A DNA stretch of 64,000 nucleotides from CADEEN01 sp963816315 (GCA_963816315.1 CAWFJZ010000033.1:124001-188000), one strand, 5' to 3'; positions 55,637 through 64,000 are shown, counted from the stretch's first letter. Notes: generated by a model from the sequence alone, not told the origin. Program-made: numbers and translations.

Positions 55637-57250
55637 TTGAAGCCGGTGCATTTGCTTTTCTGTTCCGTAGCAGTTCTTTTGGCGGGTTGTGGCGGCGGTG
55701 GTGGCGATACCAGCGACGCGGCCGCTGCAGACACTCCTGTCACGTCGGCGCCGACGCCGGCCCCATCCGCAGCCACGCCGGCGGCAACGACTTCCACCAG
55801 CGGCAGCGGCTGGACCTTCGTCGCCAACGAAAACGAAGCCTTCAGCGTCTCCGACACGCGCGTGGTTCGGTATGGCGCCGGCAACTCTTGGCTGCAAAAG
55901 ACGGTGGCCGGCAGCGGCAATTGCTCCAACGCCTTCTTCGGCACGGACCCGATGGTCGGCCAGGTCAAGCGCTGCGAGACCAGCAGCAGCGCCGCGGCGG
56001 CTGCGCCCGCGCCGGTCGCGACGCCGGCTCCAGCGCCGGCGCCTGCACCCGTTGCAGCTCCGGCGCCTGCTCCCACACCGGCGCGAGCGCCGGCACCCGC
56101 GCCAACGCCCGCACCTTCGCCAGCGCCGGCACCGGCACCGGCACCGGCACCGGCACCGGCACCGACGCCCACACCGGCGCCTGCAGCCGCACCGGCCGCC
56201 GCACCGACGGTCGCACCCACGCTCGGCAACGCGCTCGACTCGGCCCGCGTCTTCATCTCCGGCCACAGCCTGACCGACGACCCGCTGGGTGAGTTCATGA
56301 GCTCGATCGCGCAGAGCCTGTCCACGCCGATGTGGTGGAACGAGCAGATCGTGCTCGGTTCGCCGATCCGTGCCCGCGCGCGCGGCGACAACGCGGCCGA
56401 CGCGAGCTTTTCCGGCTATCGCAGCGGCAAGAACCGCGGCGGATCTTCGGGCCTGAACGTCGCCGCCGAGCTGGCCAACCCGCAGACGCTGGGCGGCCAG
56501 CGCTACGACACGCTGGTGCTGGCCGAGCGGCACGACCTGGCCCAAGTGTTGATGTGGGAAGACACCGTGCGCTATGCGCGCCACTTCCACGAGCGCCTGA
56601 TCAGCGGCAACGCGCGCGCCAACAGCTACCTTTATCACGCGTGGTTGGAAGTGACGAACAAGAACGATCCGAGCGCCTGGATCAACTACGAGCGCGCTGC
56701 CGCACCGGCGTGGCAGTGCGTGGCCGCCCGGGTCAATCAATCGCTGGCCGGTGAGGGCCGCGGCGACCGCATGGCGTACCTGCCGGCCGGCCTGGCGCTG
56801 GCCAACTTGGTCGAGCAGGCCACGCGCGGCGGCGTGGCCGGCATCTCCGGCGGCAGCGTGCGCGAGACGATGGACCGCCTGTTCTCCGACGACGTGCACC
56901 TGACCCGCACCGGCGCGTATTACATGGCGCTGGTCAGCTATGCCTCGGTTTACCGGCGCTCGCCGGTGGGCGCTTGGGCGCCGGCCGATGTCACCGCGCA
57001 GCAGGCGCGGGCGCTGCAGGACGTGGCCTGGCAAACGGTGGCCAACCACTACAACGGCGCCGGCACGCCGTCGATGCCGCAATGCCAGGCGGTGATGCGC
57101 GAGCAGTACTGCTCGGCGTTCGCCAGCTACAAGGGTGGCAGCGGCATGCTGAACAGTTGCATCGGCCGCTTTTCAGAGCAGACGCAGAACAACCCGTTCT
57201 ACTACAACGCCGGCAGCGACGCCGGTTACTGGCTACCGGCGCCACGGTAG
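55637..57250 (+). CDS. SGNH-hydrolase-like lipoprotein with Pro-Ala linker
   Basis: About 537 aa from a TTG start, chosen because it gives a perfect lipoprotein signal (KPVHLLFCSVAVLLAGC) behind a GAGAAG ribosome site. A short module (GWTFVANENEAFSVSDTRVVRYGAG...NCSNAFFG) resembles the W..CA.E...C.F..T..VRYG domain of secreted bacterial enzymes but lacks its first two cysteines. A long Ala-Pro linker (about residues 115-195) follows, then an SGNH-like domain: S211 in FISGHSLTDDPLG and D419/H421 in SDDVHLTRTG. It is homologous to the protein at 7745-8686. A carbohydrate esterase or acyltransferase role for the EPS is inferred. Confidence 0.75.
   Translation: MKPVHLLFCSVAVLLAGCGGGGGDTSDAAAADTPVTSAPTPAPSAATPAATTSTSGSGWTFVANENEAFSVSDTRVVRYGAGNSWLQKTVAGSGNCSNAFFGTDPMVGQVKRCETSSSAAAAAPAPVATPAPAPAPAPVAAPAPAPTPARAPAPAPTPAPSPAPAPAPAPAPAPAPTPTPAPAAAPAAAPTVAPTLGNALDSARVFISGHSLTDDPLGEFMSSIAQSLSTPMWWNEQIVLGSPIRARARGDNAADASFSGYRSGKNRGGSSGLNVAAELANPQTLGGQRYDTLVLAERHDLAQVLMWEDTVRYARHFHERLISGNARANSYLYHAWLEVTNKNDPSAWINYERAAAPAWQCVAARVNQSLAGEGRGDRMAYLPAGLALANLVEQATRGGVAGISGGSVRETMDRLFSDDVHLTRTGAYYMALVSYASVYRRSPVGAWAPADVTAQQARALQDVAWQTVANHYNGAGTPSMPQCQAVMREQYCSAFASYKGGSGMLNSCIGRFSEQTQNNPFYYNAGSDAGYWLPAPR
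56125..56165 (+). repeat. Hexanucleotide tandem repeat in the Pro-Ala linker
   Basis: Five exact accggc units (56131-56160) with partial flanking units, encoding alternating Pro-Ala in the SGNH lipoprotein. Multiples of six keep the frame, so slippage would change linker length without inactivating the protein. Confidence 0.75.
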
Positions 57251-57254
57251 ATGA

Positions 57255-57335
57255 GACCCCCCCCGAAGCAGCTTCGCCGCCTCCCCCATGGGGGCACCGC
57301 CAGCGGCCCGGCAAAGCCGGTTCCGCGGCGGTCGG
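57255..57335. repeat. Intergenic hairpin repeat, copy C
   Basis: About 80 bases matching the inverse complement of copy A: gaccccccccgaagcagcttcgccgcctcccc core, then caccgccagcgg and ttccgcggcggt end module. Between convergent genes (SGNH lipoprotein and WecG-STAS), so it may serve as a bidirectional terminator. Confidence 0.7.
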
Positions 57336-57348
57336 ACGGAAACGCGGC

Positions 57349-58518
57349 TTAGCCGTTACTGTCGAGCAGGTGTTGCGCGCCGTAGGCGTGCAGGTCGGCA
57401 AGCAGAGCGCGGTGTGTCACGGTGGCGGTGCGCACGGCGCGCGGCGAGACCTGCCAGGCATCGATCAGCGACATCAGGCCGAGCAGCGTGCTGTCGAGCG
57501 CGGGGGCGGCGCTCAAATCGAATTCGACGCTGCTGCCACCGCGCAGCACGTCAGCCAGCGAAAGTCGAAGCGGCTGCTGGTCGGCATCACGGCGCCAATC
57601 GCCGCCGAGCGTGATCACCACCGGCCCCGCCTCGCGCTGCTCGACTCGAAACTGCGGCGCCTGGGTGGCCCCATTGGGCAGCACACGCAGCCAACGCCGG
57701 GCCGACCACGGCAACAGCCGCGTCAGCACCGTGCCGACGAGCATCTGGCCATCGTTCCAGTAGCGGCGCCACAGTTGCGGCTCCTGGACGATGCGCCACA
57801 CCCATTCCAGGCCCAGGCGTTGCATCCACGTCGGCGCGCGCTCGATGCTCTGCGCGGCGAAGTTGATGACCGCGCCCAGGTGGCTGATCACGGGCGCCTG
57901 CAGGCGCGCGCGGTTGCGCTCGATCCAGGCCTGGCCCTTCTTGGCGCCGAGCGCGACGAGCACGAACTCGGCGCCGCTGGCGTTGATGCGGTCGATCGTT
58001 TCGTCCGAGCTCATGGCTTCGATGTCGCCGAAGCCGCCTTCGTCATGACCGACGCATTCGAAGCCTTGCGCTTGGGCATTGAGCTGCGCCGCGGCTTGCG
58101 CACCGACCCCCGGCGGGCCGCCGAAGAGGAAGAGCTTGATCGGCGGCCGCTCGGCCGAACGGCCGCTGTGCTGCAAGCGCTCGAACAGGTCGGCTCCTGC
58201 GACACGGCCGGGAAAGGCCAGGCCCATCCAGCGCGCGGCCAGCACAATCGGAAAGCCGTCGGCGATGCTCAGATCGCTGCGCAGCACCGAGCCGCGGAAC
58301 TCGCGATCGTGCGCCGCTGCGGCGACGAAGTTGACGTTGGGCGTGGACAGAAAGCATGGCCGCCGCGCGGCCACGCAGTGCTGGATGTGGCGCACCGCGC
58401 CGCCGAGGTCGATGCGATCGAAGACCAGGCCGAGCAGCGCGTGCACGTCGCGGCCGAGGTCGAGTTCACGCCGGCCGGCGACGCGCACGATCAGCGCGTC
58501 GTCCTCACTCGCCTTCAC
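57349..58518 (-). CDS. WecG/TagA/CpsF glycosyltransferase fused to a STAS-like domain
   Basis: 389 aa. The N-terminal 250 residues are a GT26 (WecG/TagA) glycosyltransferase: VAARRPCFLSTPNVNFVAAAAHD, SIADGFPIVLAARWMG, LFLFGGPPGVG, VLVALGAKKGQAWIERNRARLQAPVISHLGAVINFAAQSIERAPTWMQRLGLEWVWRI. The last 110 residues (VVITLGGDWRRDADQQPLRLSLADVL...SVEFDLSAAPALDSTLLGLMSLIDAW) resemble a STAS domain with the DSTLLG serine where anti-sigma antagonists are phosphorylated. Such a fusion is unusual. The start overlaps the GT2 gene by 14 bases. It probably transfers an amino- or uronic-acid-type sugar onto the lipid-linked EPS intermediate. Confidence 0.85.
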   Translation of the reverse strand: MKASEDDALIVRVAGRRELDLGRDVHALLGLVFDRIDLGGAVRHIQHCVAARRPCFLSTPNVNFVAAAAHDREFRGSVLRSDLSIADGFPIVLAARWMGLAFPGRVAGADLFERLQHSGRSAERPPIKLFLFGGPPGVGAQAAAQLNAQAQGFECVGHDEGGFGDIEAMSSDETIDRINASGAEFVLVALGAKKGQAWIERNRARLQAPVISHLGAVINFAAQSIERAPTWMQRLGLEWVWRIVQEPQLWRRYWNDGQMLVGTVLTRLLPWSARRWLRVLPNGATQAPQFRVEQREAGPVVITLGGDWRRDADQQPLRLSLADVLRGGSSVEFDLSAAPALDSTLLGLMSLIDAWQVSPRAVRTATVTHRALLADLHAYGAQHLLDSNG

Positions 58519-59698
58519 GCTTGGCCCGTACCCACGTCGATTGGCGCTTCCACAAGAAGGCGGCGTACATCGGCAGCTTGCGCAGCGCGTAGGCCGGCGC
58601 GGTCAGCAGCAGCTCGGACAGGGCGATGATGTCGCGGCCGGCCAGACGCCAGGCGGCGAGGATCGACAACACCAGCAGCGCCAGCGCGCCGCCACTGATG
58701 GCCAGCGGCACAGCGCCGGCGCCGAGCCACCAGGCCAGCGCGCCGACCAGCGCCAGGCCGAGCTGCAATTGCACCAGCAGCGCCAGCGGCGGCACCATCA
58801 GATCGGCTGCCAGGGCCAGCAGGCGCGCATCGGCGCGGCGCAAGCCGGCAACGATCAAGCGCGGGCCGTGCGCGAACATCAGCGCCAGGTTGCCATGTTC
58901 CCAGCGCCGGCGCTGCGATGCTGCTGCGGCATCGCCTTCCGGGAACGTGCTCGTGACGCGGGCCTGCGGTGCGAACAGCGGCGGCATGCCGCGCAGCGCC
59001 AGGTCGGCGCCGAGCTGCACGTCTTCGGCGATATGGCCGCTGGCCAGAGGCGCGTCGCGCAGCAGGGTCCACGGGAACATCATGCCGGTACCCATCAATT
59101 GGCACGGCGCACCGACGACCCACCAGCCGAGCGGGCGCACGCGGTTGCGCACGCGCCAAGCGAACGCCGAGACGCGCGCGCGCAGGCCTGCGGCCGCGGG
59201 AGCATTCATCTCGTAGAGCGCCTGCACCGGCCGGCCGCTGCGGGTGCACAGGCCGGCCAACGTCTCGAGCGCGCCGGCATCGAGCAGGCAGTCGGCATCG
59301 ACGATCAGCACCATCGCCGGCGGGCGTGCGCTCAAGTGGCGCACACCGAAGTCGAGCGCGAAGCCCTTGCCGCGAGCAACCGCATCGACTCGCTCGATGA
59401 CTTCGGCGCCGGCTTGGCGGGCCAGTGCCGCGGTGTCGTCGCTGCAGTTGTCGGCAACGACGAGTACGCGGTCGCCGCTGCGCAGTTGCGATTGCAGGCA
59501 GCGCAGCGTGGCTTCAATGCCGGCGGCTTCATTGTGTGCAGGGACCAGCACGGCCACATCGGCGGCAATTCGACTCGCTACAGCCGACCTAGATGCACCA
59601 CGCCCGCCGTGTGCCAGCAGCACCTGCAACAACAGCACCAGCACCGGCAGCGCGGCCAGGGCGCACAGCGCCGCAAGGGCATGGATCAGGATGGGCAT
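58505..59698 (-). CDS. Membrane glycosyltransferase family 2
   Basis: 397 aa. An N-terminal helix (LIHALAALCALAALPVLVLLLQVLL) precedes the GT2 core: VAVLVPAHNEAAGIEATLRCL, LVVADNCSDDTAALARQAGAEVIE, LIVDADCLLDAGALE (DxD site), LGADLALRGMPPLF and QRRRWEHG (QxxRW motif). C-terminal helices (LALVGALAWWLGAGAVPLAI, ALALLVLSILAAWRLAG) follow. This resembles cellulose-synthase-like or EpsH-type enzymes. It overlaps the WecG-STAS gene, so they are translated together. Confidence 0.9.
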   Translation of the reverse strand: MPILIHALAALCALAALPVLVLLLQVLLAHGGRGASRSAVASRIAADVAVLVPAHNEAAGIEATLRCLQSQLRSGDRVLVVADNCSDDTAALARQAGAEVIERVDAVARGKGFALDFGVRHLSARPPAMVLIVDADCLLDAGALETLAGLCTRSGRPVQALYEMNAPAAAGLRARVSAFAWRVRNRVRPLGWWVVGAPCQLMGTGMMFPWTLLRDAPLASGHIAEDVQLGADLALRGMPPLFAPQARVTSTFPEGDAAAASQRRRWEHGNLALMFAHGPRLIVAGLRRADARLLALAADLMVPPLALLVQLQLGLALVGALAWWLGAGAVPLAISGGALALLVLSILAAWRLAGRDIIALSELLLTAPAYALRKLPMYAAFLWKRQSTWVRAKREGE

Positions 59699-59734
59699 GA
59701 CATGCGTGAGGTCTGGCGACCCCGTGCCAAACGA

Positions 59735-60622
59735 TCAGCTGCCGCGCAGGCTGCGTGCGACCTTGGCGACGCCGCGGCGGGCTTTGTAGAAGCCGCGCAG
59801 CAGCACCGGCGGCATCCAGTCGCGCATGTACTGCTCGGTCTTGAACTCACGCGCTTCCTTCTTGATCGCGGCGTCGTCGGTCGGCCGCGCCTGGTACATC
59901 GTGGACAGATTGGGCACCTCGTTGTACACGTTCTTCGACGCGGTGTAGTAGTAGAGCGCCACCGAGCGCCGCTTCACATGCTCGGGCACGAGCAACTCGT
60001 CGGGGTGGCCGTGCCAGGTGTCGGCGTCGGTGGAGAAGACGACGCAGCGGTTCCAGAGCGGCGAGACGCGCGCGCGGCATTCCTTCATCGACTTGTCCCA
60101 CAGCTCCAACTGGCCGCGCCACTCGTCGTCCCAGGTTTCGTTCAGATAGATCAGCAGGTTGATTCGCCGTTGAACGTTCAATTGCTCGTGGATGCGGAAG
60201 TCGGCATGCACGCCGAGTTTGCCGCCACGCGAGGTTTCGTGAAAACCGCCGCCGTTGAAGTACGGGTCAGGCAGCAGCGCGTCGATGCCGGTCAGGCCTT
60301 CGAGAAACTGCAGCATCGGCTGCGAGTTCATGAAGTGAAAGAACTCGCGCACGAAAGCATCGCATTGCTCGGGCATCACCTGGCGCTTGTGGTGGCCGCC
60401 GTAGCCGATGTCGAAGACGACGTCTTCGTCGAGCTTTTCTTTTGGAAAGTGTTCGAAGACCTTGCGGATCAGCGGCTCGGGCAGGATGCCTTCGATGACG
60501 ATGTGCGGAAACGGGTCGGCGCTGCGGTAGTCCTCGGCCAGCAGGCTGCCGAGCGCGCGCGCTTCTTTCGGGTCCATGCGCAGGCCATCGGCGCTGTCGA
60601 TCGGAAGAGTAACGGGATGCAT
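59735..60622 (-). CDS. 2-oxoglutarate/Fe(II)-dependent dioxygenase
   Basis: 295 aa. The iron site is visible: H-x-D in LGVHADFRIHEQLNVQRRINLLIYLN and the distal His in STDADTWHGHPDEL, with the 2-oxoglutarate-binding Arg in HVKRRSVALYYYTAS. This is the prolyl-4-hydroxylase-like double-stranded beta-helix fold. FPHIVIEGILPEPLIRKVFEHFP is the usual N-terminal segment of such enzymes in sugar and secondary-metabolite clusters. It may hydroxylate a sugar or an acyl group of the EPS; the substrate is unknown. It lies between two glycosyltransferase genes. Confidence 0.87.
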   Translation of the reverse strand: MHPVTLPIDSADGLRMDPKEARALGSLLAEDYRSADPFPHIVIEGILPEPLIRKVFEHFPKEKLDEDVVFDIGYGGHHKRQVMPEQCDAFVREFFHFMNSQPMLQFLEGLTGIDALLPDPYFNGGGFHETSRGGKLGVHADFRIHEQLNVQRRINLLIYLNETWDDEWRGQLELWDKSMKECRARVSPLWNRCVVFSTDADTWHGHPDELLVPEHVKRRSVALYYYTASKNVYNEVPNLSTMYQARPTDDAAIKKEAREFKTEQYMRDWMPPVLLRGFYKARRGVAKVARSLRGS

Positions 60623-60737
60623 GGTGGTATCGATGTTGAAGATCAGTCAGTGCAAATTGTCGGCGCAAAGCGTGGCGGCTGATGCATGCCCTGTCGCTCG
60701 TGTGTCACGTCCGGTTCGGGGTGTGCAAATGGCACGC

Positions 60738-61817
60738 TCACCAATAGCCGACCGCGCGACCGGAGACGAGGCGGCGGTTGGCCAGCCACATCACGCCGAC
60801 ATCGAACAGCGACAGCGCCAAGGTCGTCGGCAGCTTGGCGATGCGCCGGGCCAGCGGCAGCGCCCACCAGCCGGGCAGCCGATGCCAGAGTTGTTTGGTG
60901 CGGATGGCCCACAGGCCACGGATCTCGATCTGGTTGGCCATCATGCGCCGATACCAGTTCGGGTCCTGCGCGTTCAACTCGCGCACGATCGCGCCGGCGC
61001 CGGGGCCGTCGCGCGGCGTCATGAACAGCAGCACGTCCCAGCACAGGAACGCGTTGAGCACGGTGCCGATGGTCAGCCGCACTTCGTGGTTGACGATGTC
61101 GCTGACGCGGGTCAGGCCTTCGTAGTAATGCGAGGCGTTGTCGGCGCGGACGACGCGCGAGTAGTCCGGGTCCTGGCGGAAGCCGTCGGTGATGACCATG
61201 GCATGCAGAAAACCGTCTTCGACCGAGAGGTCGATCGGCATCCAGATGCTGCGCATGCGCGCGGCCCACATCACGTAGAACGATCCGGCGATGCCGGCGT
61301 GGGTGTCGGCCAGGCGCCGTTTGGAGACGCGCATCGACAGCTTTTCGAACCAGGTGTTGCTGCTCTTGCGATGGAAGTCCTTCAGCGGCATATCGACCAC
61401 GGTCCAGGCGCGATCGTCGCTGCGCAGTCGCCGCACGCTGTTGGCGATGGTCTCGATGTGGCCGAATTCGATGTCGGCGTCGATCATCAGAAACGCGTCG
61501 GTGTGCGGCGCGGCGATCTCGTGCACCAGCTTGTTCCAGGCGTGGCTCTTGCCGGCGCGTTCGAGCGAGACGACGCGCCAGGCCACGCTGGCCGTCTTGC
61601 TGTTCGCGCACGCGGCCTGCAGCGCCTGTTCGGCCTGCGCATGCGTGTCGTCCTTGCAGCCGTTGGGCACGACGACGATCTCCCACTGCACGTCGGGCAG
61701 CGTTGCGCCGGCGCCGCTGAAGACCGATTGCTCGAACAGCGAACGCACCGTGCGCCCGATCATCTCGCGCTCGTTGTAGGCCAGGATGCCGATGGTGATG
61801 TGCAGCGCAGTGGTCAT
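60738..61817 (-). CDS. Glycosyltransferase family 2
   Basis: 359 aa from the ATG at 61817. HITIGILAYNEREMIGRTVRSLFEQ opens the domain; IVVVPNGCKDDTHAQAEQAL and FLMIDADIEFGHIET are the nucleotide and metal sites; a C-terminal hydrophobic part (LPTTLALSLFDVGVMWLANRR) is present. The start overlaps the Wzx stop in an ATGA. I cannot assign the sugar. It belongs to the EPS assembly operon. Confidence 0.88.
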   Translation of the reverse strand: MTTALHITIGILAYNEREMIGRTVRSLFEQSVFSGAGATLPDVQWEIVVVPNGCKDDTHAQAEQALQAACANSKTASVAWRVVSLERAGKSHAWNKLVHEIAAPHTDAFLMIDADIEFGHIETIANSVRRLRSDDRAWTVVDMPLKDFHRKSSNTWFEKLSMRVSKRRLADTHAGIAGSFYVMWAARMRSIWMPIDLSVEDGFLHAMVITDGFRQDPDYSRVVRADNASHYYEGLTRVSDIVNHEVRLTIGTVLNAFLCWDVLLFMTPRDGPGAGAIVRELNAQDPNWYRRMMANQIEIRGLWAIRTKQLWHRLPGWWALPLARRIAKLPTTLALSLFDVGVMWLANRRLVSGRAVGYW

Positions 61818-63223
61818 CGGAGCAGCCACCCCATGGCGCTGACGAAGCCCAAGCCAATGACCCAGCCGACCGGCCAGGCGGCCAGCGTGAACACCTCATG
61901 GCGCCAGCTCAAGAGGCCGAAGCGGCGGTCGAACCACCACACCACCGGCGCTATCGCCGCCGGGCTGAGCGCGATCGCCCAGTACGCGCCGTGCACGCCG
62001 TAGAGCTTGTACGACAACGGCACGAAGACGAAGAAGGCAATGACGCGCACCAGGTTCATCACCGCTTGTGCGTGCGGCGCCTGCAGCGCCAGGTAGGCGC
62101 CGGCGGAGACGCCGTAGCGGGCGACGATCAGTGCGAACGACAGGATCTGCAGGATCGTTCCGGCCTCGGCGTAGCGTGGGTCGTACATCACGCCGACCAG
62201 CCAGGGGCCGATGGCAAACAGCAGACCCGCCGCGGCGATGAACATGACGTCGAACGGCAGGCGCATGCGCAGATAGACCTCGCGCAGGCGCTGCGGGCTG
62301 TGGCGCATCACGTCGGCAAAGGCCGGCGAGGCCACCTGGCTGAAGACGCGGCCGACGGCGAGCTCGAGGATCTGCGCCAGGTTCTGGCCGATGGCAAAGC
62401 AGCCGAGCACTGCCGGCGTCACCCAGACGCCGAGCAGCAGCTTGTCGCCGTTGATGGCCAGCACGTAGAGCAGCGACGAGGCCAGGATCCATTTGCCGAA
62501 GTCGAAGATCTGGCTGGCGAAGCCGCGGTGCCAGGCCAGCCGGTTGCGGTGGCCGTGCAGCCAGAGGTGGCCGGCCGTCACCGTGCACACCGCGGCGATC
62601 AGGCCGCCGACGACGATCGCCCACACCGAGCGGATGAACCAGGCCAGCACGATCGCGACGGCGATGTTGATGAACATCGCGCCGAGTTCGATCAGCACGA
62701 CGCGTTTCTGGTCGATGCGGCGGTCTGCGGTGAAGCGCTTGGTGGAGTCGAAGCCGATGATCACCGAGTGCAATGTGCCCAACGCCAGCAGCAGCGGCAA
62801 CTGCGGCGACGCATAGACCGAGCCGGCGGTGAGCCAGCCGTGCTGCCCGGCGCCGTACAGGCCGAGCGCCACCAGGCAGCACACCGACCAGATCAGCGCG
62901 CCGCGCAGGATCTGCATCGTCCAGGCGGTGTTGAGCATCAACGGCTCGTCGCCATGCGTGCTGTGCACGATCGATTGGCGGATACCGATGTCGGACAGCA
63001 GCATGATCACGGTGGCGATCGTCGAGACGATGGCGATCAGACCGAACGCCTCGGGCGCGAGCAGCCGCGTCAAGATCAGGCTGCTGCCCAGGCGCAGCAG
63101 CAGCGTGCAGCCGTAGGCGAACACCGTCCAGCCGCCGGCGCGCAGGATGCGCTCCTTCAGCGGTGTGTGCGCTGGCGGATCGCTGGAGGCGGCGGGTGTC
63201 ATCAGGCTTTCGGCGGTCGTCAT
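61814..63223 (-). CDS. Lipopolysaccharide/oligosaccharide flippase (Wzx/MATE-like)
   Basis: 469 aa with about 12 to 14 membrane helices. ILRAGGWTVFAYGCTLLLRLGSSLILTRLLAPEAFGLIAIVSTIATVI is the signature first-two-helix segment of Wzx/PST-type flippases; LLSDIGIRQSIVHS and LILGVWVTPAVLGCFAIGQ-like segments follow. It would move lipid-linked EPS repeat units across the inner membrane. Starts at 63223 or a Met seven codons on are both possible. A 176-base gap without genes separates it from the Wzy-like gene. Confidence 0.92.
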   Translation of the reverse strand: MTTAESLMTPAASSDPPAHTPLKERILRAGGWTVFAYGCTLLLRLGSSLILTRLLAPEAFGLIAIVSTIATVIMLLSDIGIRQSIVHSTHGDEPLMLNTAWTMQILRGALIWSVCCLVALGLYGAGQHGWLTAGSVYASPQLPLLLALGTLHSVIIGFDSTKRFTADRRIDQKRVVLIELGAMFINIAVAIVLAWFIRSVWAIVVGGLIAAVCTVTAGHLWLHGHRNRLAWHRGFASQIFDFGKWILASSLLYVLAINGDKLLLGVWVTPAVLGCFAIGQNLAQILELAVGRVFSQVASPAFADVMRHSPQRLREVYLRMRLPFDVMFIAAAGLLFAIGPWLVGVMYDPRYAEAGTILQILSFALIVARYGVSAGAYLALQAPHAQAVMNLVRVIAFFVFVPLSYKLYGVHGAYWAIALSPAAIAPVVWWFDRRFGLLSWRHEVFTLAAWPVGWVIGLGFVSAMGWLLR

Positions 63224-63399
63224 GTGTCGGTGGGCAACCGCAGATCGCGGTGGTGGGGGCTGCTCGGGCCGTCGAGCCTGTGATTTTCAGCGCTGTTGTT
63301 GGTGGCCTCGTGCGGCACAAGTCGGCAGGCGTGCATTCGTGCGCGGCGACCCCTGCACCCGTGGGGCCTGCGGCGCTGTCTCGCCGGCCGCTGGAAACG

Positions 63400-64000
63400 T
63401 CAGGTGTGTCGCCGCGGCGACGGCCTCATCGTCGGTGCGGCGTAGCGCGCCGTAGTCGCAGCGGGTTGCGGCGTGCTGGCGGTCGCCGGGCGCCACGACG
63501 GCGCGCTCGCCGCAAAGGCCGCGCACAGACTGACCACCAGCCAATGCACGATCGGGATGTGGAAGTAGTGGCTGGCCGCGCCGATGACCAGCAGCACGCC
63601 GAGCATCGACATCGCCAGCGCGCGGCCCGCGGCTTCGGCATCCGGATCCTGGCGGGCCAGGCGGCGGCTCGTCGTCCACGAGGCCCACAAGGCATAGGCC
63701 GACGGGGCGACAAACAGCACCAGGCCGATGCTGCCGAAGGCCAGCGCCACGCCGACGTAGGCGTTGACGATGTCGATGATGCCCTGACCCTGGCGCATCT
63801 CTTCGAGCGCCGGGTTGTTCAGGTACTGCAGCGAGCCGAAGATCGGGTTCTGCCAGAAGACGATCATCGCCCGGTCGAGCAGTTGCGTGCGGTAGCTCAC
63901 CGATCCCGGATCGACCGTGCCGACGAAGGGCAGCAGGTCGATGAACTTCTGGCCCTGCGGCAGGATCATCAGCGCGGCGATCGCCACCGGCAGGGCGGCG
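63400..64000 (-). CDS. O-antigen ligase/Wzy-type polymerase, 5' partial
   Basis: The last 195 or more residues of a polytopic membrane protein whose start lies beyond the window. The characteristic late segment VDPGSVSYRTQLLDRAMIVFWQNPIFG and later VGVALAFGSIGLVLFVAPSAYAL fit the O-antigen ligase (RfaL/Wzy) family. The C-terminus is a hydrophilic Pro/Ala-rich tail. It would polymerise EPS repeat units brought out by the flippase. Being cut, its full length and catalytic loop cannot be checked. Confidence 0.82.
   Translation of the reverse strand, partial: AALPVAIAALMILPQGQKFIDLLPFVGTVDPGSVSYRTQLLDRAMIVFWQNPIFGSLQYLNNPALEEMRQGQGIIDIVNAYVGVALAFGSIGLVLFVAPSAYALWASWTTSRRLARQDPDAEAAGRALAMSMLGVLLVIGAASHYFHIPIVHWLVVSLCAAFAASAPSWRPATASTPQPAATTARYAAPTMRPSPRRHT

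Noticed and set aside
56125..56165. Tandem repeat considered as a CRISPR array
   Set aside because: Six-base units without spacers inside a coding Pro-Ala linker.

Overview
The window is high-GC bacterial DNA with the gene order of a betaproteobacterium of the order Burkholderiales. The run petB-petC-sspA-sspB-tRNA-Thr, then a DciA-like gene divergent from an M23 peptidase, secA and argJ, is typical of that order. The exosortase-associated EpsI gene and a recurrent 80-base intergenic hairpin element suggest the Rubrivivax/Leptothrix/Methylibium side of the order. The lineage is an inference from gene content only.

Layout. (1) 1-10 kb holds housekeeping genes: cytochrome bc1 subunits, SspA/SspB, tRNA-Thr(TGT), a DciA-like protein, an M23 peptidase, SecA, an SGNH-like protein and ArgJ. 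(2) 10-18 kb holds an MFS exporter, then a minus-strand ugp glycerol-3-phosphate uptake operon (ugpB-A-E-fkbM-ugpC-pcm-like-ugpQ). An FkbM methyltransferase and an internally deleted PCMT-like gene sit inside it. (3) 18-22 kb is a giant FAD/Fe-S oxidoreductase (DUF3683 type). (4) 21.9-24.0 kb is an AT-richer islet with three secreted-protein genes, including a metzincin protease. (5) 24-27.5 kb holds a GGDEF-degenerate/EAL protein, a DUF971 protein and UbiE. (6) 27.5-64 kb is a large exopolysaccharide (EPS) locus. It contains two paralogous G8/beta-helix proteins resembling the animal hyaluronidase CEMIP/TMEM2, seven glycosyltransferases, a polysaccharide deacetylase, two Gfo/Idh/MocA oxidoreductases, EpsI, an SGNH lipoprotein, a 2OG-Fe(II) oxygenase, a Wzx flippase and the end of a Wzy/O-antigen-ligase-like gene.

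The most unusual content is a two-protein hybrid NRPS-PKS line on the minus strand (39.6-50.9 kb) embedded in the EPS locus. The NRPS is a formyltransferase, a condensation-like remnant, an adenylation domain interrupted by an FMN luciferase-like monooxygenase, and a carrier domain. The PKS is KS-AT-KR-DH-carrier-thioesterase, with KR before DH and a cysteine in place of the thioesterase serine. A 4'-phosphopantetheinyl transferase lies nearby. It may make a small N-formylated, oxidised aminoacyl-ketide unit; whether this goes onto the polysaccharide or is secreted cannot be seen.

Caution on data quality. At least nine genes between 5 and 41 kb, including the essential secA, are broken by single-base shifts (mostly +1) whose correction restores full-length proteins. 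These look more like sequence or assembly errors than decay. Coordinates for those genes are given across the shifts.
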